Part shown: piece by piece, positions 1 to 10,650 of the stretch
Layout of the letters: every line of letters begins with the position of its first letter
How positions within the stretch are numbered: the stretch's first letter is position 1
Source: Prorocentrum cordatum
Taxonomy: Eukaryota > Sar > Dinophyceae > Prorocentrales > Prorocentraceae
Assembly: GCA_963575745.1 (NCBI GenBank)
Contig: CAUYUJ010015274.1
Coordinates: forward strand, 70,117-134,116
DNA: 64,000 bases
Direction of reading: 5' to 3'
Notes under the pieces: model-generated
What the model saw: only the letters and a program-made list of their open reading frames with translations
Databases searched by the model: none
What the model was told of the DNA's origin: nothing
Position numbers and translations under genes: made by a program

Positions 1-1276
1 GGTAACACGCGATCTGCGGAAGCTACACTTGCGTTGGTTCCATGCGAAAGAGCCTAAGATGATATTCATCTTAGTCAAGATAGGTCTGGACTGCGTCAGA
101 CTTAACCTTATTAAAAGTATCGCCGACACATGTCGGGGGTGCAGGGCTCGGGACAAGCCTGGTCATACGGTTCTGCCGCCTACTGCGCTGCCTGGCAAAT
201 TCAACGAAGAACTGAAACGGGACCTGATGTTCTACAAACAAGAACAATAAATATTCCATATCATCGATCGTTGCATTCGATATGCTGCTGGAGTGGAGAT
301 ACCAGACAAGACGATGACCAGTATCCTTGATGCATACCATCAGTGCTGGATACAGTTTGGACTTGCAAAGGTACTCTTCCCCGATTGAGAGGGTGCCCTC
401 AACAACAACGCTGCGAAAGCAGTGCTTAAGGCAAAGGGCATTGAACTAAGGATACGTGCGCGTGGACATAGCGTTGCGACGATCGAAGCTAGAAATGGCG
501 TATTGCGCCATCTACTTCATGTCATGGAAGGTGAACTCAACAGGTTAGACATACCTTTTGTGTTCACACGACTGCTGCATGAGGCCTTGTTTGCCGCCAG
601 CGCGTTCACCTTCTACAGCGAGGTGTCTCCCTGCAACGCTTTGTTTGGACGGCAACCGGCAATGCTCCCTGACTTACCTGTCTTGGATCACGAACAACCG
701 ACGGACACGTCGGATCATTCTCGTGAACAGATGATACGCGAGGTATGCATTGAAGCTATCACACAGGCCACTGCAGTAGCCAAGACCACTCGTGCATTAC
801 GCACTCAGACAATCTTTACTGGTCAGCATTACTACGATGAAGGAGATTTATTTGATTACCAACGCCCCACAACCACGAAGGACGACTGGGGAGGCCGGAA
901 TGGCGTATTCCCCGTCGTAAGACACGATCCCGAAAGGGGTCAAGTCATCATTCGAGTGGGAAGCCGCGACATTCAGGTACAGTGCGGCGGTGCCCGACAT
1001 TCATTATATATTGAAGCTTTTCATAGCCAGAGAAATTGGCTCCGACAGCACTGCGCTACGGACAGTGTTGACGTTCGTGGCCGGTGTACCTGGGGGGAGA
1101 CCTGCTATGACATTTGGCTATGTACCGACCAAGAATGGGATGCTTCAGATGACAAGTGCTTCCGCATTGAGAATGTAGTTTCGGTTAGGTTAGCCAAGAG
1201 TATCCATAAGCTACCTCCGGTTGCTTACGCTGACAGTTGCACACTGGTTCACTACGACAGCGATGCGGAACCATGA
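1..1276 (+). pseudogene. Ty1/copia integrase relic
   Basis: This is the integrase part of a copia polyprotein, the enzyme that joins retroelement cDNA to the host chromosome. One frame runs from the window edge to the stop at 1276 and is broken by TAA at 248 and TGA near 386. It shows a C-x2-C remnant (CRGCRARDKPGHT, near 155-200), an acidic core with a D just before the TGA (KVLFPD then EGALNN), and the third acidic residue in TIEARNGVLRH near 480. The TGA replaces a codon that is normally glycine. The catalytic region is otherwise recognisable. The 5' end of the element, with gag and protease, lies outside the window. It continues into the RT and RNase H relics downstream. The family is clear; it cannot make an intact protein. 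Confidence 0.8.
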
Positions 1277-1396
1277 TTTCACTATTATGAAGCAGATGGC
1301 GCCGCTCTCAACATCTAATTTATAACTGGGTCAGTACATTCTAGAATCATCCAGTGCCTGAAGTTCATCAGACCTCAATCAGGCTTTGACCAGGGT

Positions 1397-1800
1397 ATGA
1401 CAAAGTTTGAAGGCTTGGTGTATGCACCGACACCGGATGGAAATGCAAGAGAATCCCCAGAGGCCGAACCATCACAGGAGGATGGACGTGTTCCTACGAT
1501 TTATATGAGGAATCGGAGGCTGACCTCGAGGCACACGTCATGGAAATGTGGTATGCAGAACTACAAGCCGAAAAGGAACTACTGGGGGGAACTCCACTGG
1601 ATGATTTTTCCACAATACCCACATATAAATCCATACAAAAGTGTGCTGATCACTGTAGCGAATAGCGGGGACACCTGCCTAAGTGTGGACACCCACACGA
1701 TTTCGACACCGAGGAGATGTATCATGTCCCACTGTGCTCCATGGTCGAAGATTGCAGTTACGGGCTGGACTCAGACGAAAGTGGACAATAGGTAGAACTC
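1397..1800 (+). pseudogene. copia linker between integrase and RT
   Basis: An open stretch of 132 codons, rich in acidic residues and proline at its start, lies between the integrase and RT parts. In copia polyproteins this position holds the poorly conserved integrase C-terminus and linker. I see no catalytic motif. It ends in TAG at about 1793, and the next open frame begins with ATG at 1816. Confidence 0.45.
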
Positions 1801-1815
1801 TGCTTCACGGCAGAA

Positions 1816-2450
1816 ATGTCCAAGGTAGTCCTGTCCGAACATCAGCGCAGGATATTTGATGCCGACCGTGTGACCACTATGCGAGTATATGTCACCGCCG
1901 CTGCAAAGCGAGCTGTGGTCGTCAAGGAAGACGACCACCTCGCGAAGGCTGACGTCCAGGCGAATCCCGAGAAAGTATCGAAAGCCCTCTACACCGAACT
2001 CAAGACATGGTTTGGCAGCAAGTGTGTCAACATACAAGGCATATCTAAAGCGTCAAACATCAGGACTTCGAGGTATGTGTGCAAATGGAAGTTTGTGAAG
2101 AACGAGAAGGGCGAAATTGAACGTGCCATAAGATTACGCCTGGTGCTTCGACGCTTCATGGACCTTGAAGCCTTTGACGTGGAAGCCTTTTCGGGAACAG
2201 CGCGGTGGTCAAGCCAGAGACTACTCGCGAGCACGGCGGCGTGCAAGAAGCAATGGGCCATTGCAATTTTCGACATCAACATGGCCTTCCTGGAAGGGTT
2301 GACCTACCAGGAACTTGCTGAGGCAACTGGTGTAAAGGAACGTGTGGTGTGTTTTACTATTTTGCCGCCTGGATCGGCCACGGTGCTTCGAACTCTCCCA
2401 GGATTCGAACACTACCACGAGTCAATGCACTGCTTGCGGTGCCGTAACCA
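1816..2450 (+). pseudogene. copia reverse transcriptase, N-terminal part
   Basis: This is the fingers/palm start of a Ty1/copia reverse transcriptase (RVT_2). Recognisable blocks are SRYVCKWKFVKNEKGEIERA, RLRLVLRRFMDLEAFDVEAF and AIAIFDINMAFLEGLTYQEL; the last carries the first catalytic Asp (FDINMAFLEG). The matching sequence stops near 2440 after HCLRCR and resumes directly at a block (TQVWLMVYVVSLQRV) that normally lies well downstream. The stretch with the second catalytic motif (xVDD) is missing, so the enzyme must be inactive. The frame is lost in the same place. Confidence 0.8.
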
Positions 2451-3225
2451 CCCAGGTGTGGTTGATGGTGTATGTTGTTTCTCTGCAACGTGTCCAAGAA
2501 CCGACCAACGTACAAGTGCGACGACTGAATGCGATCACCAGGAAACTGCAGGCCTGTCTTAAGAAGATCGTCTACCTGGCGATGACCCCTACGGGCGAGG
2601 TCGACCTGCACAGCGACTCAGGTTACCGACGTCTGAGTGGATACGCCGACGACGGAGTCAAAGGCTATGGTATTCGCGGGGCAAACCTGCTACGGCGTGG
2701 AAACACGCCATCTGGCAAGCCCGTCGTCCACTTGATCGATGCGTACTGCAAGTCTCACCGCTTGCATGTCCGCTCGAGCTATTCAGCAGAGACACTAGCA
2801 GCTGCCCGCAATTTGGAGGACTGTCATCCCACGATCGTAACTCTGCGCGGGCTCCACGCAGGGCTGCTAACTCCCACTCAGTTGAAAGAGGCATACTCGA
2901 GTTGGGTGGCCTGATCATCAAGGTTACTTTGACCATAGCTGCTGAGTTTGTTTTCAAGTCCGTGCCAAGCAAAGATTGGAAGGAGCCGACTGAGTGTACC
3001 CTTTGAGGACACACCAGCTGGATACGACAGATGATGGGGCGAGGAATCGTGCACAGTTTTCCGTGGTGCGACGCCCGCGACATGACTGCGGACGGTCACA
3101 CCAAAGGGGGCATCGACAGAGGGATGCTCCTACAGGTCATGGGAGGTATACAATCCTCCAATCATGTTTTGAAGAGTCATACTCCCTATCGGGCTGGCCA
3201 GACATTCCGTTCTGTGGCCGCCTGA
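2440..3225 (+). pseudogene. copia RNase H relic
   Basis: This is the C-terminal part of the same copia polyprotein. It contains the connection block TQVWLMVYVVSLQRVQEPTN, then RNase H blocks: GEVDLHSDSGYRRLSGYADD (first Asp), HLIDAYCKSHRL, and SSYSAETLAAARNLED (catalytic Glu). The frame changes near 2910 and carries TGA near 3003. The typical C-terminal block WCDARDMTADGHTKGGIDRG follows at 3064-3120. The end is near 3225. I could not define an LTR after it. Confidence 0.75.
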
Positions 3226-3731
3226 GGAGTATCTGCATGCGCAGAAAAGTACATGCAGGGCAACTTGCGCGCGGGTCCACCTTCCTTCCTGCTCCGCCCT
3301 TCTGCTGCCCTTTTGTAGATAGTCGCTGCTGTATCTGCTGTGTAGAGGCGGCGGATTCACGCCTCGCCCCCCTCCCCCCCGACTCTGAAGTGAGCTGGGC
3401 GCTGCGTGTAAGTAGGGGCGAGCGTGCATCCGCGGCTGCTTGGCTCAAAGCGGCCGGCCGCCCAGATCTGACTACGCTTCAGCGCGAGGTGTACTATTTG
3501 CCATCGATGCCGAAACTGCTTGAGATGGCTCGCCCCATGCTGTTGGGACTGTCGTTACTGCGGTGCAACAGAGCGGGAGCGTGGTTTCGCCTGAGGCGAA
3601 GCTGTTGGTTGGGCCCCCCAACCCTTTTCAAACTTGGCGCCCCCAGGAAGATGCGCGATCGCACCTGAAACCTCGTGCTCGCACCCGCCCTGCTCCGGTG
3701 TCATTGTCCGCGGAAAATCGAGAGGAAAGGT
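3226..3731. other. GC-rich spacer after the copia relic
   Basis: No convincing gene. The open frames here have no recognisable domain. The segment may hold the remains of the 3' end of the element, but no partner LTR is visible in the window. Confidence 0.4.
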
Positions 3732-3779
3732 GACAACGAATATGAAAAGATTCGTTGTCGGGTGGGGGGTCGCCCACCC
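3732..3779. repeat. two adjacent perfect hairpins
   Basis: A 10-bp perfect stem (GACAACGAAT at 3732-3741, ATTCGTTGTC at 3750-3759) with an 8-nt loop is followed at once by a second stem (GGGTGGG at 3760-3766, CCCACCC at 3773-3779). The core ACAACGA/TCGTTGT recurs in a hairpin at 13068-13097. Possible roles are the terminus of a small element or an RNA-end structure; neither is proved. Confidence 0.7.
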
Positions 3780-3780
3780 T

Positions 3781-4037
3781 CTTAAGATGGAAAAAAAGAA
3801 AGAAGGAAAGGAGGAGGAAGGGGGTGGAGTGGGGGAGGAAGGGGAGGGAGAGGGAGGGGGGAGGAGGTGGGGAGAGCAAGGGAAGGGGGAAGGGAGGAGG
3901 AGGGGAGGAGGGGGGAGGAAGGGAAGGGGGGGGAGAGAGAGAGGAGGGGAGGAGGGGGGAGGAAGGGAAGGGGGAAGGAGAGAGGAGGAGGGGAGGGGGG
4001 ATGAGAAAGGGAAGGGGGAAGGAGAGAGGAGGCTTTT
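3781..4037. repeat. purine (G/A) tract
   Basis: About 250 bp almost purely of G and A on this strand, built from degenerate GGA and GGGA units. Long frames on both strands here are low-complexity artefacts. Tracts like this can form triplex or R-loop structures. Confidence 0.9.
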
Positions 4038-4206
4038 AGAAGGGAGCTGGATTTATACGCGGCAGCATATCTTTCGAGCGCTCGGCATTGCATGATCGGC
4101 GATGTTCGGCATCTGCATGTGTATTCAGCGGAACGCATTGGCGCCTGGCTTGCTTTCCTTTCTCTTCCTCTCTCTCCTTCCTCCACCGTATCAGCTCTGG
4201 AGCAAG

Positions 4207-5382
4207 ATGTCTCGCTCGCCCGCGGCTCCGCCGGAGCCGCCGGCTATGTGGAAGCAGGGGTGGCCGGCGGGGGTGGCCTTCAAGCTGCGCTCCCTCTTTC
4301 CGGAGGTCAGCGAGGCAGCGGCGGATACTGAGGCCGCTTTTTAAAAATGCCTCTGGAGATCTTCTTCGTCGCTACGGCTGGGCGCAGTGCGACTAACTAG
4401 TGTCTGAAGTGTATATTTTTTGAAAAGAAATAAATTGTCGGCAATCGGGGGCCCCTTCGTCGCCGCGGCTAGAAGCAGCATGGGATCTTATATATGTTAT
4501 TTTATAAACGGAGATGAGGTGTCTAGAAAACCTGCCCGCGATCAGCGGGCCCACGTGGACTGGGCGCAGAAACTCCTCAAGATGGTGCAAGAGGAAGAAG
4601 AGCAGAGCTACGGGGAGCAGGGGCAGCAGGGGCAGGGGGCGCAGAGCTACGGGGGGCAGGGGCAGCAACATAAAACATTACTACATACTTACTGCGCCTG
4701 GTCAGAGCTATCTTGAGCCTCGGGATTGCGCGCTGACGCTTCTGGCTTAGCCAGGGCGGCGCTCGCCATTCCGATGCCCAGGATAGCTCGGGCCAGGCGC
4801 AGTGTGACTATGTTTGATTTTTCCCTCCGGTAGAGGAGCAGAGCGGCGAAGTGCTGCGCGCGTGGGCGCCGTCCAAGTGGAAAACCACGCTCTGCAAGCA
4901 CTGCCGGCGCGGCTTCTGCCGCCAGGGAGACGCGTGCGCCTGGGCGCACGGGCAGGATTGTCAGGGGGCTACTGGTGGGCAGGGACGGTGGCGTCCATAC
5001 TTATCACTTATCTCCCCAAGTCCAGATGATTGATATGTTTTTCTAGCAGGGCTCGAGCATGAGGCTTCGGAAGACTCTCGCTCTAAACTTCCAGAAACGT
5101 GTTGACCCACTTCGTGGGATTGTTACTTCTGCACTCGTCGAATCGATCTGCCCGCAACAGCTCCCGCGGACAGATCGTCTTGTTGCGCTAACTCTATTGT
5201 GCTTCCCCCGTCACTTGTCCCACCTAGTGGGATTGTGCATTCTCTATGCTTGCGCGAATCCTACTGATCGGCTATTCTCTAGGTCGTCGTCGTCGTTGCT
5301 GTCGCCGCCGCCGTCGTCGGCACAGGGCGACTTGGTCGTGAACAACAGCAGCAGCAGCAACGCCGGCTACCAGCCGTGCTGA
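4207..5382 (+). CDS. probable multi-exon CCCH zinc-finger gene
   Basis: The call rests on one motif, LCKHCRRGFC with GDACAWAHG (4885-4945), a C-x7-C-x5-C-x3-H finger of the kind that binds RNA. Candidate exons: 4207-~4345, starting at ATG with a Pro/Ala-rich N-terminus (MSRSPAAPPEPPAMWKQGW); ~4533-4670, after a tag acceptor, with DQRAHVDWAQKLLKMVQEEE and Gln/Gly repeats; 4833-~5000, after the acceptor ccggtag, with the finger; and 5282-5382, after the acceptor tctctag, Ser-rich and ending SSSSNAGYQPC then TGA. Donor sites are not certain, as dinoflagellate introns often use GC or GA donors. The finger fits an RNA-binding regulator, important where gene control is largely post-transcriptional. 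That role is inferred from the family. The exon joins are unproved, and a gene fragment is possible. Confidence 0.5.
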
Positions 5383-5477
5383 CCGGCGCCGCTCGGCGGC
5401 GAAGACGGCGCTGCGGTCGCCCACACTCCGAGGCGGGAGTGTGGGCGGCAGCCCCCGAGGGCGCCAGGGGCAAGCCG

Positions 5478-5599
5478 ACGGCGGCGGCGAAGACGGCGGC
5501 GAAGACGACGACTACGGCGGCGGCGGCGACGACGACGACGACGGCGGCGGCGGCGACGACGACGACGACGACGACAACGACGACGACGACGACGGCGGC

Positions 5600-5667
<68 letters not shown>

Positions 5668-5692
5668 CGACGGCGACGACAACGGCTGCGAC
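5478..5692. repeat. GAC/GGC trinucleotide repeat
   Basis: About 215 bp of GAC and GGC triplets in blocks. The frames read as Asp/Gly, Thr/Ala or Arg runs on the two strands. No unique coding sequence flanks them in a constant frame, so I treat this as a microsatellite. Confidence 0.9.
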
Positions 5693-5699
5693 AGAGCTC

Positions 5700-5797
5700 G
5701 GCAGAGCACGGCAGAGCACGCTCGCGGAACCGGCCTTCGCTCCGCTGCACGGCAGAGCACGCTCGCGGAACCGGCCCCCGCTCCGCTCTTGCAAAAA
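5700..5797. repeat. 41-bp direct repeat, two copies
   Basis: The segment beginning CACGGCAGAGCACGCTCGCG occurs at 5707 and again at 5748, followed each time by GAACCGGCC and GCTCCGCT. Confidence 0.8.
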
Positions 5798-5799
5798 GA

Positions 5800-6400
5800 C
5801 AGCCGCTGGGAGAGAACGCCGCTGCAACCGGAGCTTCCGCCGCTGGGGGAAATATATTCCTTGCGACAGGAACTGAAGATAACTCCGCTTCAATGCATCT
5901 TATACATACTGTGTGATATGTATCATTATCACAGGATTCATTTCTGGTGTCGTTAGCATCGTTCTCCTCTCCTCCGCCATCGCCGTTTAGCTTCCGCTGC
6001 CGGGCGGGAGACCCCCGCTGGGAGAGAAACCGCCGCTGTGACAGGAGCTTCCGCCGCTGGCAGAGAAACCGCCGCTGCGACAGGAACTGAAGATAACTGC
6101 GCTTCAATTCATCTTATACATGTTCTATAGTATGTATAATTATCATAATTCTCCTCTCCTCCGCCATTGCGTATAGCTTCCGCCGCTGGACGAGAGACCG
6201 CCGCTGGTAGTGAATCCGCCGCTGCGACAGGAGCTTCCGCCGCTGGGAGAGAAACCGCCGCTGCGATAGGAACTGAAGATAACTGCGCCTCAAGTCATCT
6301 TTTACGTACTGTATGATATGTATCAATATCATGATCTTCATTTCTGATATCAGTATCATCATTCTCCTCTTCTCCGTTCTCGCCGTTTGCCGTGAGTGGT
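5800..6400. repeat. ~200-bp repeat, three copies
   Basis: Each unit joins a GC-rich part (CCGCCGCTGGGAGAGAAA and similar) to an AT-richer part starting GAACTGAAGATAACT. The AT-richer part begins at 5870, 6084 and 6270, so units are about 214 and 186 bp. Each copy ends with a TCTCCTCT-rich stretch. No gene is visible. Confidence 0.8.
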
Positions 6401-6479
6401 TCAAACCTACAAGCCGAGAGATCTAGTAAACTGCTTGTTGATCAATAAGTTAGCGTATGGCTAACGTTATATGTGGCGG

Positions 6480-7330
6480 CATGAAGGCATTAGGCGTGTC
6501 CTTAGAATTGGCAGGGGAAACAAATCAAATTCTCGCGAGCACGGAGAAGCAAGTTGACAATCAGAAGCTGCAGCTTGTTTCGGGGAACCATCATCAAGTT
6601 TTGATGCTCCCGCGTTGACCGAAACTGCAGACTTACCTATCCACGCCTGCCCACATGCGAACGTTGGACAGACAAACAAGTGGGCGGTCGATTGCAGTTT
6701 CGAATCGAGTGGGAAGTTTGAAGGCGATGACAAAACTATTGTGAAGAATTCGGCAAATAACTTCCACGGATATGCTGATTGGAGCGACGATTGGGACGGC
6801 AATTACAATGATCGTGTGAAATGGCTGATTGCAAAAGAGATGGAGTCAGGCAGCTGCAAAAACTTACCAAATCCATTCGGCCCGTCGGGTTCCTGGCAAG
6901 TGGCGCGCACGATGCAACTGGCGATAGTGCCAGCGGGCGATAAGTGGCACGTCATCAAAGGCATTATGTTCGACGGTTTGCAAAAGCTTGTGAAAGTGCA
7001 AGAAGAACTCGCATGCGGCTCTCTGCGCTGTCATTCGTGGTGGCCTCACAGCCCATAGACCACGAAGAAAAAAAACATAATATTTGAAAGGCTAGGTGGG
7101 TTTCAAGTTCGCTGCGGCAAATGGCCGGGGGATATCGAAGAAACGCATGTTGATTTCAACAACATCTCAGCTGGAAACGAGCTTATGCGAAAGATGAGGC
7201 CGTCCTCAAAAAATGAAGGGCAATTCGCGGAATGGGTTGACCTGTCGACCAACAAAATCAGAAAACCCAATCTTGGATTGGCCAGAAGCAATGTGCATAT
7301 CGTTTTTAGAATGCTGTTCAAGAGGCGCGC
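6480..7330 (+). CDS. unrecognised coding remnant
   Basis: An open frame at 6615-7058 (147 codons) has ordinary protein composition, for example NFHGYADWSDDWDGNYNDRV and PFGPSGSWQVARTMQLAIV, unlike the low-complexity frames around it. It has no ATG near its start, so it may be an exon or a decayed gene. A second open piece at 7185-7330 (MRKMRPSSKNEGQFAEWVDL) is equally ordinary. I do not recognise either. The second piece runs straight into the satellite arm at 7.35 kb. Confidence 0.3.
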
Positions 7331-7349
7331 CTACTGCCAGAAATATAGA

Positions 7350-7665
7350 TTCCAATTTCAGATTCCGCCACAAAGGGGATCCTTTCGTATTCCACCACAT
7401 AGGAAATCCTTTTGTATTCGGCCACTAACGGGAATCCTTTGTGTACCGCTACAAAAGGAATCCCTCTGTATTCGGCGCAAAGAAAATCCTTTTGTATTCC
7501 CCCCACAAAGAGAATCCTTTTGTATTCCACCACACAAGGGGATCCTTTGTATTCCGCTACAAAAGGAATTCCTTTGTATTCGGTCACAAAGGGAAAATCC
7601 ATTTGTATTCCACCACAAAGGGGATCCATTTGGATTCCTTCACAATGGGAACCACATTGTAATCC
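7350..7665 (+). repeat. ~30-bp satellite, left arm of inverted structure
   Basis: About ten imperfect units on the theme TTTGTATTCCGCCACAAAGG plus GAATCC. The same satellite occurs in reverse complement at 12610-13030. AT-rich sequence at 7670-7745 continues the arm and matches, inverted, sequence at 12500-12600. Confidence 0.9.
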
Positions 7666-7745
7666 ATATGGATACTGGAAACATTGTGTTTTCACAGGGA
7701 ACAATTTGTTTCATCTGCGTTTTCATAGAGAATCAGAAATTTTTA

Positions 7746-7979
7746 ACTAACTACCCGGTGACGTACCCAACCCATTTGTATCATGGGAAACGAGGAGTTT
7801 GCCGAAACTTGCACGGACCATCAAATTGCAGGATCCGTTGTTTGATATGTAAGCTACCTGGGGCACGCGCCAATGGCATGATGCGCAGGAGAACCATGCA
7901 AGGATGAGGGGCGACAGCTACAGGCTCGAAGAAGACATGGGGAGTCGGGAACGAAGAGCAGGAGAAAGACGTGCGGGAA
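7746..7979. other. unique spacer before the 102-bp array
   Basis: Unique sequence with a purine-rich end (7900-7970). I see no gene. Confidence 0.4.
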
Positions 7980-9745
7980 GCCCACTGTGCTGGGCCCTTC
8001 AGCAGCCCTCGAAAGTGGCGACAGTTTCACAGATCGCAGCCCCCAGGGATGGCGAGGTCTAGTATGAGTCTGCGGTGAGTGCCCACTGTGCTGGGCCCCC
8101 CAGCAGCCTTCGAAAGAGGCGACAGTTTCACATATCGCAGCCCCCCAGGGATGGCGATGTCTAATCTGAGTCTGCGGTGAGTACCCATTGTGTTGGGCCC
8201 TTCAGCAGCCCTCGAAAGTGGCGACAGTTTCACAGATCGCAGCCCTCCAGGGATGGCGATGTACCGTTTGAGTTTGCGGTGAGTGCCCACTGTGCTGGGC
8301 CCCTCAGCAGCCCTTCGAAAATGGCGATAGTTTCACAGATCGCAGCCCCCCAGGCATGGCGAGGTACCATTTGACCTTGCGGTGAGTACCCACTGTGCTG
8401 GGCCCCTCAGCAGCCCTCGAAAGTGGCGGCAGTTTCACAGACCGCAGCTCCCCAGGGATGGCGAGGTACCATTTGAGCTTGCGGTGAGTACCCACTGTGC
8501 TGGGTTCCTCAGCAGCCTTCGAAAGTGGCGACAGTTTCACAGATCGCAGCCCCCCAGGGATGGCGAGGTCACATTTGAGTAAGAAAGTGGCGACAGTTTC
8601 GCATATCTTCCCCAGGGATGGCGAGGTCTAACTTGGATCCGCCGTGAGTACCCATTGTGCTTGGCCCCCCAGCAGCCCTCGAAAGTGGCGACAGTTTCAC
8701 AGATCTCAGCCCCCCAGGGATGGCGAGGTCACATTTGAATCCGCCGTGGGTACCCGCTGTGCTGGGCACCCCAGCAGCCCTTGAAAATGGCGACAGTTTC
8801 ACAGATCGCAGCCCCCCAGGGATGGCGAGGTCACATTTGAATCCGCCGTGGGTACCCACTGTGCTGGCCCCCCCAGCAGCCATCGAAAATGACGACAGTT
8901 TCACAGATCGCAGCCCACCAGGGATGGCGAGGTCCCATTTGAATCCGCAGTGGGTACCCACTGTGCTGCCCTCCCCCCAGCGGCCCTCGAACGTGGCGAC
9001 AGTTTCACAGATCGCAGCCCCCCAGGGATGGCGAGGTCACGTTTGAATCCGCCGTGGGTACCCGCTGTGCTGGGCACCCCAGCACCCCTTGAAAATGGCG
9101 ACAGTTTCACAGATCGCAGCCCCCCAGGGATGGCGAGGTCACATTTGAATCCGCCGTGGGTACCCACTGTGCTGGGCCCCCCAGCAGCCATCGAAAGTGG
9201 CGACAGTTTCGCAGATCGCAGCCCACCAGGGATGGCGAGGCCCCATTTGGATCCGCCGTGGGTACCCACTGTGCTGGGCCCCCCAGCAGCCCTCGACAGT
9301 GGCGACAGTTTCACAGACCGCAGCCCCCCAGGGACGGCGAGGTACCATTTGAATCCGCCGTGGGTACCCACTGTGCTGGGCCCCCCCGGCAGCCTTCGAA
9401 CGTGGCGACAGTTTCACATATCTCAACCCACCAGGGATGGCGAGGTCCCATTTGAATCCGCCGTGGGTACCCACTGTGCTGGGTCCCCCAGCAGCCCTCG
9501 AAAGTGGCAACAGTTTCACAGATCGCAGCCCCCCAGGGATGGCGAGGTCCCATTTGAATCCGCCGTGGGTACCCACTGTGCTGGGCCCCCCAGCAGCTCT
9601 CGAAAGTGGCGACTGTTTCGCAGATCGCAGCCCCCCAGGGATGGCGAGGTCACATGTGAATCCGCCGTGGGTGCCCACTGTACTGCCCCCCCCCCAGCAG
9701 CCCTCGAACGTTGCGACAGTTTCGCAGATCGCAGCCCCCCAGCTG
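7980..9745 (+). repeat. 102-bp tandem array, ~17 units
   Basis: Unit of 102 bp (for example 9163 to 9265), built from a conserved core (CAGCAGCCCTCGAAAGTGGC, ACAGTTTCACAGATCGCAGC, CCCCAGGGATGGCGAGGTC) and a ~42-bp linker. Because 102 is a multiple of three and the unit has few stops, long frames open on both strands (a 34-residue repeat such as GDSFTDRSPPGMARSHLNPP). I read them as a by-product of the array. The core is shared, inverted, with the array at 59.5-61.35 kb. Confidence 0.95.
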
Positions 9746-9862
9746 GCACGCAGCGAGGAGCGAGGTCAAAGGCAGGGGGGAAGAGAGGGACGGGAAGGAA
9801 GGAACGAGAAACGAGCAGTGCTCTATTCAAGACGAGAACCCAACGCAGGAGGGTTGGGACTT
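9746..9862 (+). repeat. terminal module of the 102-bp array
   Basis: A purine-rich tract, then AGTGCTCTATTCAAGACGAG and a CCCAAC...GTTGGG hairpin, then a gggac flank. The module recurs at the end of the 89-bp array (12085-12145) and, inverted, at 41690-41745 and 59108-59160. Confidence 0.75.
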
Positions 9863-10586
9863 TTCATTGCCAGGCTCAGAGATCTCAGAGATTTTTATAG
9901 ACAATGATTGAAAACCATGTATTTTCACATAGATTTGATAACTTTATGAAAAAAAGGTTGACGATCTCAATGGAAACACAAGGTTTTCAATTATTGTCCA
10001 ATGAAGAAGCAAAGGAACATGTGTTTAAGTCTCTGTGACAACACATTGTTTTGTTTGTTTTTATCAGACAATGATTGAAAACCATGTGTTTTCACATATA
10101 TTTGATAACTTTATGAGAACATGTTGACGATCTCAATGACAACACAAGGTTTTCAATTATTTCCCAATGAAAAATCAAAGGAACCATGTGTTGTCATTGC
10201 GTTTTCATGTGTTAAACAATACCCATAGTAGGACAATCTTGTAGATCTGTGAGATCTCTGTTCCTGGCAATGAAAAAGGAATAGTTTTAAGTAAGCATTT
10301 CTGAATCTCTGTGAGAAGACAAATGAAACATTTTTTTTGTAGGTTTTAGTTGACATTCTCGGAATCTCTGTGAACACACATTGTTTTCTGTGGTTTTATT
10401 GGGAAGACATTGAAAACCTGGTGTTTTCAATGAGATTTAATATATGTATGAGAAGGTGTTGACAATCTCTGTGGAGACACAAGGTTTTCAATGATTTTCT
10501 AATGAACAAGCAAAGAAAACACCAATACCCATACTGGGGAAACCATTTAAATCTCTGAGATCTCTGAGCCTGGTAACGAAACAAAA
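9863..10586. repeat. AT-rich ~120-bp repeats
   Basis: Three copies (near 9901, 10069 and 10403) of an AT-rich unit: TTGAAAACCATGTGTTTTCA, then ACTTTATGAGAA, then ACACAAGGTTTTCA. They are separated by GAGATCTCTGAGCCTGGCAA-type segments in both orientations and by CAATACCCATAGTA. A fourth copy is at 12278-12395. No gene. Confidence 0.85.
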
Positions 10587-10587
10587 T

Positions 10588-10650
10588 ATCCTGGCGAAGG
10601 ACCCAGCCATATGCAATTGTGAGTACCGCAGCTGTGAATATCTTTTTCGG
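10588..10650 (+). repeat. left terminus of the 89-bp-array element
   Basis: The segment CCTGGCGAAGGAC, then CATATGCAATTGTGA, then TTCGGT is found in reverse complement at 42075-42128, where it again borders copies of the 89-bp unit. Confidence 0.75.

Noticed and set aside
3429-3450. Third spliced-leader relict (CCGCGGCTGCTTGGCTCAA)
   Set aside because: Only the 3' half matches well, it needs a gap, and no gene follows. It could be chance.
8950-9907. Long open frames across the 102-bp array as a repeat protein
   Set aside because: The unit length is a multiple of three and several frames on both strands are open at once; there is no start context and no unique domain.
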